This document shows, piece by piece, positions 55,695 to 63,425 of a stretch of 64,000 bases of DNA (its first letter is position 1; every line of letters starts with the position of its first letter). The stretch comes from an uncultured Clostridia bacterium. GTDB lineage: Bacteria > Bacillota > Clostridia > Oscillospirales > Ruminococcaceae. The stretch covers positions 32,100 to 96,099 of the forward strand of contig CAMVNQ010000013.1 of NCBI GenBank assembly GCA_947168885.1, given 5' to 3'. Position numbers and translations under genes: made by a program. The notes beneath the pieces are model-generated. The model made no database searches and was not told where the DNA came from. It saw only the letters and a program-made list of their open reading frames with translations.

Positions 55695-55806
55695 TTCATT
55701 CCTCCCGAAACACATACCCCGATAACAACAGCGCCAAAAACCGCTGTTGTTTTCTTTTCGGGGATATACCAATCCATTGTACTATAAGCACGACGTTTTC
55801 CCCACC

Positions 55807-56418
55807 CTATATGCTCCTGCGACGCGGCGGCGAAGATATATGTTTCATCTTCTGCAGGCGTTCCTTTATTTTGTCTATGGTCGCCTGATCGTGCTCATAC
55901 ATTTCACGCTTATCTTCCTTTGAGCCGAATTTCAGCGTATCCCTCAGATACTCCACAAAGTCCTTCTGCTGCAAACTTTCGATAAACAGCGCATTGGGCT
56001 TTTCATTCTCGTTTTTCGGGCGATAACGCTCACGCCAGTCGTTGAGCTTATCAAGATATGCAGAAACTATAACAGTCGCGCTTTCAAGCCAACGGCTGTA
56101 TTTCTGAAACTCCGTGAGCTCCGGTTTGACCTTGACCACCCGGTTGTTGTCAAAAAGGCTCAGTCCGAAATCGTAGCTTATCTTCTTTGCTGCGTCGATC
56201 TGCCGTAGCCCATACAGCTTTGCGACGAAACTTGTGGCATCTCCCGATTCTCCACACCCGAAGCAATGATAATTCTTTTCATAGATCTTCATGCTTGGGT
56301 TCCGATCCTCGTGAAAAGGACAACACATCATTCCGGCAAAGTTAGGATTGAAGCCGTAGAACTTTACGACTTCCGGCATTGACAGCCTGTCCTTTATTTC
56401 TTCAAATACGCCTTCCAC
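55807..56418 (-). CDS. CHC2 zinc-finger (primase-like) protein
   Basis: 203 residues, GTG start after GGGAGGGGCATTAAGAAAAA. The N-terminal ~90 residues are a DnaG-type zinc-binding domain: MMCCPFHEDRNPSMKIYEKN, then YHCFGCGESGDATSFVAKLY (C-x2-H ... C-x2-C). The TOPRIM catalytic core is absent and the C-terminus is a helical, basic region. So it is a zinc-finger-only relative that may recognise the origin rather than prime. Common in serine-recombinase IMEs. Confidence 0.85.
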   Translation of the reverse strand: MEGVFEEIKDRLSMPEVVKFYGFNPNFAGMMCCPFHEDRNPSMKIYEKNYHCFGCGESGDATSFVAKLYGLRQIDAAKKISYDFGLSLFDNNRVVKVKPELTEFQKYSRWLESATVIVSAYLDKLNDWRERYRPKNENEKPNALFIESLQQKDFVEYLRDTLKFGSKEDKREMYEHDQATIDKIKERLQKMKHISSPPRRRSI

Positions 56419-56427
56419 TTTTTCTTA

Positions 56428-56700
56428 ATGCCCCTCCCAAAGCATTTATGGAACAGAGATATTCCAAAGGCGAGGTATGCAGCCGGCGGCGAACAGGCTG
56501 CACGGGAATATCTCCTTTACCCTATCTTTGTACGTATGCTTCCAAATACCATCAATTTTCCGATGTCCGATGTAATAAGTACAGAGTCCACAGAAGCACC
56601 AAAACATAAGTCACGCTTTGTCAGGCATAAACCGGAACTATGCAATATGGCGAGGTCTGCATCAGACCGGCGAAGTCAAGCACAGCGTATAGCCGTTTAA
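56428..56700 (+). CDS. Possible small protein, doubtful
   Basis: A 90-residue frame with some protein character (AAREYLLYPIFVRMLPNTIN, then ISTESTEAPKHKSRFVRHKP) but no ribosome site and Arg/Ser-rich ends. It lies in the divergent region upstream of the CHC2 gene. Could be chance; listed because the gap would otherwise be empty. Confidence 0.25.
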   Translation: MPLPKHLWNRDIPKARYAAGGEQAAREYLLYPIFVRMLPNTINFPMSDVISTESTEAPKHKSRFVRHKPELCNMARSASDRRSQAQRIAV

Positions 56701-56807
56701 CCTTGTAGAAATGCTTACTGATTTTGGAACTATATAATACCGTACCCTGCACCTGCTGTCACGTTATCATATCTCATAGAGTCCACTGGAGCATTTAGTC
56801 GGCTTGC

Positions 56808-56875
56808 TGTTGATTAGTCAGCGATCTCCCCTGCCCCGCAGCTTCCTTGTCCTGTCTCTGTTGGTTAGTCAGCGA
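56808..56875 (+). repeat. Direct repeats TGTT(G)RTTAGTCAGCGA
   Basis: TGTTGATTAGTCAGCGA (56808-56824) and TGTTGGTTAGTCAGCGA (56859-56875), 51 bases apart. Possible protein-binding iterons in the IME-3 control region. Confidence 0.5.
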
Positions 56876-56999
56876 CAGGTCTATGATCCGTTCACATCAT
56901 CGGTACTTCGGATAATTCACCACCCTTTACTCAAATATTCCGAGATGACCTTTTCGTTATTGGCGAGGTCACGAAGTAACGGCGAATTACTCCGTGTGA

Positions 57000-57200
57000 A
57001 AAAGTCCTCTCATAATAAGGGAAAATTTAACATCATTTTTTAAGGTTTTTTTTATGGTTTCAAATAAAAAAATTAAACTTCTACGTTTTGCACAAGCAAA
57101 CCACCAACTTGTTGTATAAGGTGACGATTTTTCAAAAAGAGTGGTAGTTTTACCTTAAAAATCCATATAAAATTTTCCCTTATTATAGAAGAACAAATTT
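57000..57200. repeat. Degenerate repeat pair, IME-3 copy (inverted plus direct)
   Basis: 57011-57044 carries the complement of the AACCTTAAAAAATGATG/TTAAATTTTCCC unit found at 39080-39115. 57150-57190 carries a direct copy (TTTTACCTTAAAAATCC, AAAATTTTCCCTTATTATAG). The two face each other as an imperfect inverted repeat about 170 bases apart. Confidence 0.6.
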
Positions 57201-57253
57201 TTTACCGCTATCGCAGCAAGAAAAAATGAACAGGGGTAACCTAAATCGAAAAA

Positions 57254-57347
57254 GCCGGTGTACGTACACCGGCATAAAAAAGTCGCTTTTGCAAGCACAG
57301 AAAGTATACGTATACTTTCTGAATTTTTGTGGGAACCCCCACAAAAA
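57254..57347 (+). other. Palindromic leader, candidate oriT (IME-3 copy)
   Basis: Perfect 20-bp palindrome GCCGGTGTACGTACACCGGC (57254-57273), perfect 22-bp palindrome with half-site AGAAAGTATAC (57299-57320), then TTTTTGTGGG/CCCACAAAAA hairpin (57324-57333, 57338-57347). It is the cleanest of the three copies and lies upstream of mobC and the relaxase. Confidence 0.65.
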
Positions 57348-57438
57348 TTATCGCGGCTACCGCCGCTTCAAAAAGCTGAACCCCAGCTTTTTTAGGTTGC
57401 ACCTAAGACCGCTAAAATGTTATAGGGAGGACATTATT

Positions 57439-57768
57439 ATGAGAAAGTACAAGAACGTAAAACGCAAGGAGATCGTATTTGAGCTTGAAGAATGGGCGCT
57501 CATAGAAGCGTGGGCTGCCAAGTTTAAGATCACGACCACCGAATACATAAAACAAGCTACCTTGACAGATAAGATAACAATAAGTAAGTCCGGAGAAAAC
57601 AATGCTGTGCTTTTGAACGCACTTAAAAAAATCGGGACAAATATAAACCAACTGTCAAAGAAAGCCAACGAGATCAACAGCATCTATGCCGGGGATTACG
57701 AAAAATTGCGAGAGGAGTACCAGACCCTATGCCGTATGTTAAGTGTAAAGTTATCCATACAGGAATGA
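57439..57768 (+). CDS. mobC: MobC-type relaxosome accessory protein
   Basis: 109 residues from ATG 57439 (GGGAGGACATTATT). RKEIVFELEEWALIEAWAAK, then TTTEYIKQATLTDKITI is the ribbon-helix-helix part; NALKKIGTNINQLSKKANEI is the MobC signature segment. Binds near oriT and helps the relaxase melt the nick region. Its last 40 bases overlap the relaxase start in another frame. No such gene precedes the IME-1 relaxase. Confidence 0.87.
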   Translation: MRKYKNVKRKEIVFELEEWALIEAWAAKFKITTTEYIKQATLTDKITISKSGENNAVLLNALKKIGTNINQLSKKANEINSIYAGDYEKLREEYQTLCRMLSVKLSIQE

Positions 57769-59201
57769 AGCAGCGATTAGAATATATCCTGAACCCCGAA
57801 AAAACAGAGGGTATGTTCTTCTGTGATTCTCACAACTGCTTTCCCGACGCTGAGGACGCATACCTCAATATGAAATACATTTATGAAAACTATACTCACC
57901 ACAAGTTTGAAGAGCCTATGCCGAAACAAGGCAAGGCTCGTGTCAAGCTGCTTCACTATGTCCAATCGTTTTCTCCCGATGATGATGTAACACCGGAGCT
58001 TGCCCACCGTATGGGAAAAGCGTGGATACGCAAAGCGTTCGGAGATAACGTCCAAGCCGTAATTGCTACCCACACGGACAAGGCTCACATACATAATCAT
58101 GTGATCATCAACACCTACGGCGTTGACGGTCACAAGTACAACGATAACAAAAAAACTCTGTCGGAGATACGCGAGCACTCCGACAGGGTATGCCTTGCTT
58201 TTGGTATTCAGCCGATAATGAACAACAAGCATCTCGGCATGAGCTATAAGGAATGGGACGCACGGCGCAAGGGTGCATCATGGAAAGAACAGATACGACG
58301 CGAGATAGATACTCTTGTACTGTCCTCCAAGAATTTCGACGAACTTGCCGCCGAGCTTGAAGCGAAGGGGTACGAAATAAAATATGGTGCTCATACCGCA
58401 GTCAGAGCTCCGGGACAGAAGCGCTTCACACGTTTGAGAACCATAGGCGATGATTACACTATCGAGAATATCAAGTCGCGTATCTTGTGGAAGGACGATC
58501 TGGGTAACGCTTCCCGCGAGGACGCATACAACAAGGGACAAGTATTGACTATCTGCTTTGCAGGCATCATAACTCAGCTTGCCAAGCGCATAGTTGAAAA
58601 GAAAAAGGAAGAAAACAAACGCGATGAAAGTTTGCCGTTTTTGCCGAACAATGATCGTGATGTGTTTGCGCTGGGCGCACAGCTTGCGCTTATTAACCGC
58701 TTGAAGATACATTCCATTGGTGAGCTCGATATGAAATCCGAAGAATTAACGGAGAAGATCTCAAAGCTGACCGTTGAATTTAATGCTCTGAACGTCCGTA
58801 ACTCCGAACTTGACAAGCTGCTGCAGCAGACAGATGTTTATGATGACCTGTCCGGCAGGGATAAGCTGTCTTTATCCGAGAAAATGCGCTTGCAGATAAT
58901 CAGGCAGACGCTTTCTCGTCACGGTATCAACGACAAGTCCGATATTGACCGCCTTGCTGCCGAAGCCCATGAACTGAACGAAAAAATAACAGCCCTCAAA
59001 ACCGAGATCGAGGACTGTCATACTCTGCAAAAAGCGTTCCAAGAGATAAAGGACACCTACAACGATATTTCCAAAGGTGACTATATCAGCAAACTCATCG
59101 AGCGAAATCGTAAGAAAGCTGAGGAGACATCGCAGGAAATGGGAACCGACAAGCAGAGCTCCGAGACGTTGAGTCTCGACAAAAGGAAACCTAAGCTATG
59201 A
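57729..59201 (+). CDS. Relaxase/mobilisation nuclease (PF03432-type), IME-3
   Basis: 490 residues. The start at 57729 aligns with the IME-1 relaxase start (MPYVKCKVIHTG... vs MPILKSIAIHDN..., then YILNPEKTEG). Metal-binding segment HTDKAHIHNHVIINTYG, conserved SWKEQIRREIDTLVLSSKNF and LWKDDLGNASREDAYNKGQ, then a coiled coil. Highly similar to the IME-1 enzyme along the whole length despite the unrelated recombinase. Coupled to mobC by overlap. It should act on the palindromic leader or nearby. Confidence 0.9.
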   Translation: MPYVKCKVIHTGMKQRLEYILNPEKTEGMFFCDSHNCFPDAEDAYLNMKYIYENYTHHKFEEPMPKQGKARVKLLHYVQSFSPDDDVTPELAHRMGKAWIRKAFGDNVQAVIATHTDKAHIHNHVIINTYGVDGHKYNDNKKTLSEIREHSDRVCLAFGIQPIMNNKHLGMSYKEWDARRKGASWKEQIRREIDTLVLSSKNFDELAAELEAKGYEIKYGAHTAVRAPGQKRFTRLRTIGDDYTIENIKSRILWKDDLGNASREDAYNKGQVLTICFAGIITQLAKRIVEKKKEENKRDESLPFLPNNDRDVFALGAQLALINRLKIHSIGELDMKSEELTEKISKLTVEFNALNVRNSELDKLLQQTDVYDDLSGRDKLSLSEKMRLQIIRQTLSRHGINDKSDIDRLAAEAHELNEKITALKTEIEDCHTLQKAFQEIKDTYNDISKGDYISKLIERNRKKAEETSQEMGTDKQSSETLSLDKRKPKL

Positions 59202-59271
59202 TTCGATTTATCATAGTGCTATCCTTTTTTGTAGCTGTGCTATGCCAAACCTTTCTTTTCAATAAAATCCA

Positions 59272-59300
59272 TTGACACAATACCGTAATAGTGGTATAAT
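59272..59300 (+). promoter_or_regulatory. Promoter of the antitoxin/PIN toxin pair
   Basis: TTGACA (59272-59277), 17 bases, TATAAT (59295-59300). Confidence 0.8.
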
Positions 59301-59353
59301 AATAATGGTAAGAGATTTTGGACACGGACTATCAGGAAAGGAGCGTGACGGCT

Positions 59354-59587
59354 ATGTTAACATCTGTTAGCGGATATTATAACGGCTCACAAATTGTAAT
59401 GGACGAACCCGTTGATATTTCTAAAGGGCAAAAAGTAATAATAACGCTTCTGAACAGCGCACAAAATGTATCTGAAAAGCGTGAGATCGACCTTCATAAA
59501 TATACCGGACGCGGCAAACAAATGTTCGACAGTAAATCCGGTGTTGATGACTATATCAAGGGGTTAAGGGAAAATGACAGAGTATAA
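59354..59587 (+). CDS. Antitoxin partner of the PIN toxin
   Basis: 77 residues from ATG 59354 (GGAGCGTGACGGCT). MLTSVSGYYNGSQIVMDEPV, then SKGQKVIITLLNS is an AbrB/DUF-like swapped-hairpin start (the xxGYYxGxxIxxxEPVxLxxGxxVxVT pattern), followed by a flexible region with FDSKSGVDDYIKGLREN that should bind the toxin. Overlaps the toxin start by 14 bases. Auto-repression is likely. Confidence 0.8.
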   Translation: MLTSVSGYYNGSQIVMDEPVDISKGQKVIITLLNSAQNVSEKREIDLHKYTGRGKQMFDSKSGVDDYIKGLRENDRV

Positions 59588-59999
59588 GAAAATATTTCTC
59601 GACACGGCTCCTTTCATCTACTTTCTTGACCAGACACCCGGATTTGGTGATACAGCGCTCCGAGTATTTGAAAGCATTGTCAAAAATAATAAGCCTATAA
59701 TCACTTCTGTTATTACAGTCGAGGAATATCTTGTCTATCCTTATCAGAATAATATTCCCGAAAAGGAAACTGCATTTTTCGACTTCACAGGTGATCTCGG
59801 AATCAATATACTTCCAATAACACTTGATATTGCTAAAAAAGCTGCTATGATCCGTGCCAAATACAAACACTTCAAGGCAATGGACTCATTACAGCTCGCC
59901 ACCGCCATAGAAAGCGGATGTGACTTGTTCCTTACCAACGATAACCAGTTAAAACAGTTTTCTGAGATTAAATGTGTAACAGTCGAGGATTGGCAATAA
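59574..59999 (+). CDS. VapC-like PIN-domain toxin
   Basis: 141 residues. The four acidic active-site positions are present: Asp in IFLDTAPFIYFLD, Glu in ITVEEYLVYP, Asp in HFKAMDSLQLATA and Asp in LFLTNDNQLKQF. PIN toxins of this type cleave RNA, commonly tRNA. Coupled to the antitoxin; probably stabilises IME-3 in the host. Confidence 0.87.
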   Translation: MTEYKKIFLDTAPFIYFLDQTPGFGDTALRVFESIVKNNKPIITSVITVEEYLVYPYQNNIPEKETAFFDFTGDLGINILPITLDIAKKAAMIRAKYKHFKAMDSLQLATAIESGCDLFLTNDNQLKQFSEIKCVTVEDWQ

Positions 60000-60025
60000 A
60001 CACTTTCTATATTTTGACTAATATG

Positions 60026-60062
60026 CGGCAAGCTGCATGATTTGAGCAGCTTGCCGTCTTTT
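60026..60062 (+). terminator. Terminator after the PIN toxin
   Basis: CGGCAAGCTGC (60026-60036) and GCAGCTTGCCG (60046-60056) followed by TCTTTT. Confidence 0.88.
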
Positions 60063-60134
60063 AATATTTACCTTTTTTTACCTTACGCGCCTTCATCGCT
60101 CATAAGAAAATAGCAGGCTTTCCCGCCTATTATA

Positions 60135-60187
60135 AGCTTCACCCCTCATTATAACTTTATATTTGTATTATAACTCATTTTATGTTA
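60135..60187 (-). repeat. Copy of the 14161-14213 promoter segment
   Basis: Matches the regulator promoter at about 48 of 53 positions, including the ribosome site (GGGGTGAAGCTT on the minus strand), but the sequence after it is not the regulator gene. Remnant of a second copy whose coding part was lost. Confidence 0.6.
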
Positions 60188-60587
60188 CAAGCACATTGAG
60201 GGTTTTAACAGTAAGTCGGCTGTAAAAATCAATGATTGGTTTGCGTACAGCACAGGCTGGATAAAATTAGATCAAAGTCGTTAATTTTGGATGTGTCGCA
60301 TTCTATCCGAACGGGAATATGTGAATAATTACTAAAGTTTATTGTGATATTTTATAAATTCAAAAATATGATGTAACATTTTGCCATTCATGATCGTTAA
60401 TATTTATAGAAGCACAAAATCAATGTGCAAATCAAATACCCCTACACCCAACAAGCGCACAGGCTTTCGGGTTTGTGCGTTTGTTGGAACCCAAGCTAAA
60501 GATTTCCGAGCTTTTGACGATATAACATATAAGAGTTGTTATGCCCGGACGCAATGACGCGTTTGTTGATATGAAAGGAGTTTCATT
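60188..60587. other. Non-coding stretch with one long hairpin
   Basis: No gene seen. CCAACAAGCGCACA (60448-60461) pairs with TGTGCGTTTGTTGG (60474-60487) with one G-T pair, but no U-run follows. It lies 100 bases before the next gene, so it may be a 5' regulatory or attenuator structure. Confidence 0.45.
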
Positions 60588-61502
60588 ATGAACGTAAAAG
60601 TAAACCTATCGACAGCCGCCAATCAATATAACACACCTACCCAGCCTATCGGCGCAAAATCGAAGCAGGACGGCTCGTTCCTCAATGTTGGCGATGAGAC
60701 CACAAAAGTCGGCAAGCAGGATATGGGGACGTTCACCGAGCGTCTCGCGGAAGCCTTCAAGACCGATAATGCCGAGATAATACGCGCGCTCGACGAGCTG
60801 TCCGATAACGACAAAATGGAGATCGCGATGAGGTCATATTTCCAGATGCAGGGTCGTATTTACAGCGCCAAGAGCAAGGAAGAGTCGGATATAAAGAAAT
60901 TCGGTTCTCTGAAAGAGGAAAAGGCATATTACGCGGATATGCTCGAAGAAGCGAAAGAGAACGGTACTGCCGAGATCAAGGACGAAAAGGACGCACGTTT
61001 CGCATTTTCCGACAAAAAAGCGGGAGAGAAGGTCTCGACACGAGATATAGAAAAGGCTCTCGAAGATGTTCAGGGGCGTATCGACAGCTTTCTGTACCCT
61101 AACGGGCGCAACGAGGACGGTTCGGCAATATCGAGCCGTGATAATGAGATGATGACCCGCGATTATATAGCATACGCGAGCGCGTTTAAGGAAGTTACCG
61201 GGCTCGAAGCGGACTGCCTTGACCCCGGCGAGTCTCTTTATCTTTATAAAACCGACCGTAACGAGGATAATTTCATCGAGAAAGCGAGAGCGAATATCAA
61301 AGATCTTGATAAAATGTCAAACGATCTGCGCGACCTGATGAAGAAGTACCGTGATGAGCAGGCAATAGAGATCGGCGGCGGTAACCTCAGCGAGGAAGCC
61401 CGCACGCGCATGGAAGCTTTCGACTACGTCCGCGAGCAGTTCGTTTACGGAGATCAGAAGACAGAGCTCAAGACGCTCGGGATACTTGATGTTAAGGCGT
61501 GA
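60588..61502 (+). CDS. Hypothetical protein, helical and charged
   Basis: 304 residues; GAAAGGAGTTTCATT precedes the ATG. N-terminus MNVKVNLSTAANQYNTPTQP has no signal peptide. The body is rich in Lys/Glu/Asp helices (LKEEKAYYADMLEEAKENGT, STRDIEKALEDVQGRIDSF) and ends with AFDYVREQFVYGDQKTELKT. Not recognised. The Ser/Thr/Asn start and lack of Cys resemble proteins exported by signal-less routes, but that is speculation. Confidence 0.7.
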   Translation: MNVKVNLSTAANQYNTPTQPIGAKSKQDGSFLNVGDETTKVGKQDMGTFTERLAEAFKTDNAEIIRALDELSDNDKMEIAMRSYFQMQGRIYSAKSKEESDIKKFGSLKEEKAYYADMLEEAKENGTAEIKDEKDARFAFSDKKAGEKVSTRDIEKALEDVQGRIDSFLYPNGRNEDGSAISSRDNEMMTRDYIAYASAFKEVTGLEADCLDPGESLYLYKTDRNEDNFIEKARANIKDLDKMSNDLRDLMKKYRDEQAIEIGGGNLSEEARTRMEAFDYVREQFVYGDQKTELKTLGILDVKA

Positions 61503-61598
61503 GAGTATTATTTATATCATAATAAAACAGGTATATTATAGCATTTAGCGGATTCTTTTAATATTATGCTCAATTAAGAATGAGGGAAAAGGATTATT

Positions 61599-62609
61599 AT
61601 GTTTAAAAAATATGTATCGATCATTGTTGTGCTTTTGATGTTGAGTTTTACTTGTTTTACGTCTTATGCGGCTGATAATAAAGGAGCCTTTACGTCTGAA
61701 CAGCTAAAAGAATATATACGGTCCGGTCATGTGTATTCAAACGTATATGAAAAAGACCTGCTCCACCCTTTATTGTCAGGTGATATTACGTTCAGCGAGC
61801 CGTTTAAGATCCCATTTTACTCTATCGAAAAAGAAACTGCGGAAGCATACGATAGGTTTTGGGCAACTGCCTTGTTTGCCGATAATGGAACTTGTGCTGT
61901 AGCGTTATTAAGTTATTTCGGCGATCAGATCGGTATAGAAGGCATTTACTATTTATCTTATGATATGGCGGAACAGGTGAAGAAAGGCAAGGATTTATCT
62001 TTATTTTTTGTAGAGGCAGAGCTTGAAAACGAAACCAACGAAGATCCCGGAAATCTTTTGTTTGGTATTTATGCGAGCGGACGTAGTAATTTGCTCTCTA
62101 AAGAGGTAAGTCCCGACGATAGAATAATCAATAAGCTTAAACTGAAGACAAATAAAAATGACTACGCTATCATTTCCGAATACAACAACATCTCAAAAGG
62201 AATGAAAAAAGCTGTCACCGTTGACAATGCTGCATTTAACAAAACGGTTTATAAAAAATCTTATGTCAATAAAATAGAAGATAAGAGCGTAATAACCCTG
62301 AAAAACAGAACAGATATAACGTATAATTACAAAGGCTCGGAAAAATTTATCATACATGAGCAGGGTGAAGATGCAAACGGTGAAATGATGTACTCGTTGT
62401 CTCCTGAGAATAATCCAAATAAGTCACTCATATTTGCAGGGAGTAAAAAGGTATATCTCCGATGCGCTTATGGCGGTACAAAACCGATTTATAAAATCTG
62501 TCCTGTAACAAATCCTAAGAAGGCTCTGACATTGTCGAACGGAAAAGGAACGATTAAGAAGTGGACAGGCGCAGAAAATCAGCAATGGTATATCATGATC
62601 GCAAACTAA
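61599..62609 (+). CDS. Secreted protein with ricin-like C-terminus
   Basis: 336 residues. Signal peptide MFKKYVSIIVVLLMLSFTCF with cleavage near SYA-AD. Residues ~30-200 are unrecognised. The last ~70 residues carry SLIFAGSKKVYLRCAYGG, then KALTLSNGKGTIKKWTG and ENQQWYIM; the QxW motif is typical of a ricin-type beta-trefoil repeat, which binds carbohydrate. Only one or two of the usual three repeats are clear. AGGGAAAAGGATTATT precedes the ATG. Likely exported, possibly wall- or glycan-binding. Confidence 0.75.
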   Translation: MFKKYVSIIVVLLMLSFTCFTSYAADNKGAFTSEQLKEYIRSGHVYSNVYEKDLLHPLLSGDITFSEPFKIPFYSIEKETAEAYDRFWATALFADNGTCAVALLSYFGDQIGIEGIYYLSYDMAEQVKKGKDLSLFFVEAELENETNEDPGNLLFGIYASGRSNLLSKEVSPDDRIINKLKLKTNKNDYAIISEYNNISKGMKKAVTVDNAAFNKTVYKKSYVNKIEDKSVITLKNRTDITYNYKGSEKFIIHEQGEDANGEMMYSLSPENNPNKSLIFAGSKKVYLRCAYGGTKPIYKICPVTNPKKALTLSNGKGTIKKWTGAENQQWYIMIAN

Positions 62610-62683
62610 ATAACATACACGCAAATATAGTATGGAGTATAGAATTGCGGGAAACCTTGTCAAAATCATCAAGGAGATACAAT

Positions 62684-63295
62684 ATGTTTGCAGGAAGCAT
62701 CAGTTTAGTAAACAGTATCAACAAGGCTTACGGGAGTCAATCACCTTCGAGAGCCAAGAAACGAAAAAGCCCCGGAGATGTTATGACCGTGGAGAATATC
62801 AACAAAATGCGAGAGATCGCTTATAACGACGCTCTCGGAGACGGAAAGTACGAAAGTAATTCGTACCGCAGCTTCCTCTTCAAGCTAAGAGACGAAGTTG
62901 CGCCCGACAGAGAAAAGCTGCTCTCCGGAGCTTTGGCGCAGCTTGATACTGACATCAGCAATTATGCATTCAGGCACGGTAAGCATCCCGAGACTCTATT
63001 GGAATACATTCTGGACGCAGAGGGGAAATTCGACCGCGGCAACGGTTCATACAGCGCTCATGTTGCACATGGAACCATTGATATGAAGATATATGATGAG
63101 AATGGTGACTTTGTAGGCGGTTACAGCTCCAACAGCGGATTTCACAAGTTCAGTACGCCAAAGGAAAACAGCGTCGGTATCTTCTTTTCAAAGCTGTATC
63201 ATGACACTTATCTTGAATATTCAAATCAGATAAAAAACAAGACAAGTATTTCGGGAGACATCCCTGCCACTTCACAGCTTGATTGTTGCGTATAA
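62684..63295 (+). CDS. Hypothetical protein
   Basis: 203 residues from ATG 62684 (AAGGAGATACAAT). Basic start (SPSRAKKRKSPGDVMTVENI), a helical middle (FLFKLRDEVAPDREKLLSGA) and a compact C-terminal part (MKIYDENGDFVGGYSSNSGF, FFSKLYHDTYLEYSNQI). No signal peptide or membrane segment. Probably co-oriented with the two preceding genes as one locus. Family not recognised. Confidence 0.7.
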   Translation: MFAGSISLVNSINKAYGSQSPSRAKKRKSPGDVMTVENINKMREIAYNDALGDGKYESNSYRSFLFKLRDEVAPDREKLLSGALAQLDTDISNYAFRHGKHPETLLEYILDAEGKFDRGNGSYSAHVAHGTIDMKIYDENGDFVGGYSSNSGFHKFSTPKENSVGIFFSKLYHDTYLEYSNQIKNKTSISGDIPATSQLDCCV

Positions 63296-63388
63296 ACGTG
63301 ATTGTTATTCTGTTTGCGCTATAAAAAAACAGATATACTTTTTCGGCTTTTGCCGATTGAAGAACAATAAATCCCCTACACAAGAGCG

Positions 63389-63417
63389 ACCCTCCGTACT
63401 ATTGCAATACGGAGGGT
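63389..63417. terminator. Hairpin between convergent genes
   Basis: ACCCTCCGTA (63389-63398) and TACGGAGGGT (63408-63417). It separates the 62684 gene from the convergent M23-like gene; U-runs are weak on both sides. Confidence 0.6.
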
Positions 63418-63425
63418 ATGTTCTG

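Larger units (their letters stand above)
53661..60062. mobile_element. IME-3 (serine-recombinase mobilizable element), approximate limits
   Basis: Contains large serine recombinase, small protein, CHC2 zinc-finger protein, repeat array, palindromic leader, MobC, relaxase and an antitoxin/PIN pair. No conjugation channel. The exact ends are not visible; limits given are those of recognisable genes and the last terminator. Confidence 0.55.

Noticed and set aside
57226..57438. N-terminal extension of MobC
   Set aside because: The upstream in-frame Met would translate the palindromic leader; the real ATG at 57439 has GGGAGG in place.
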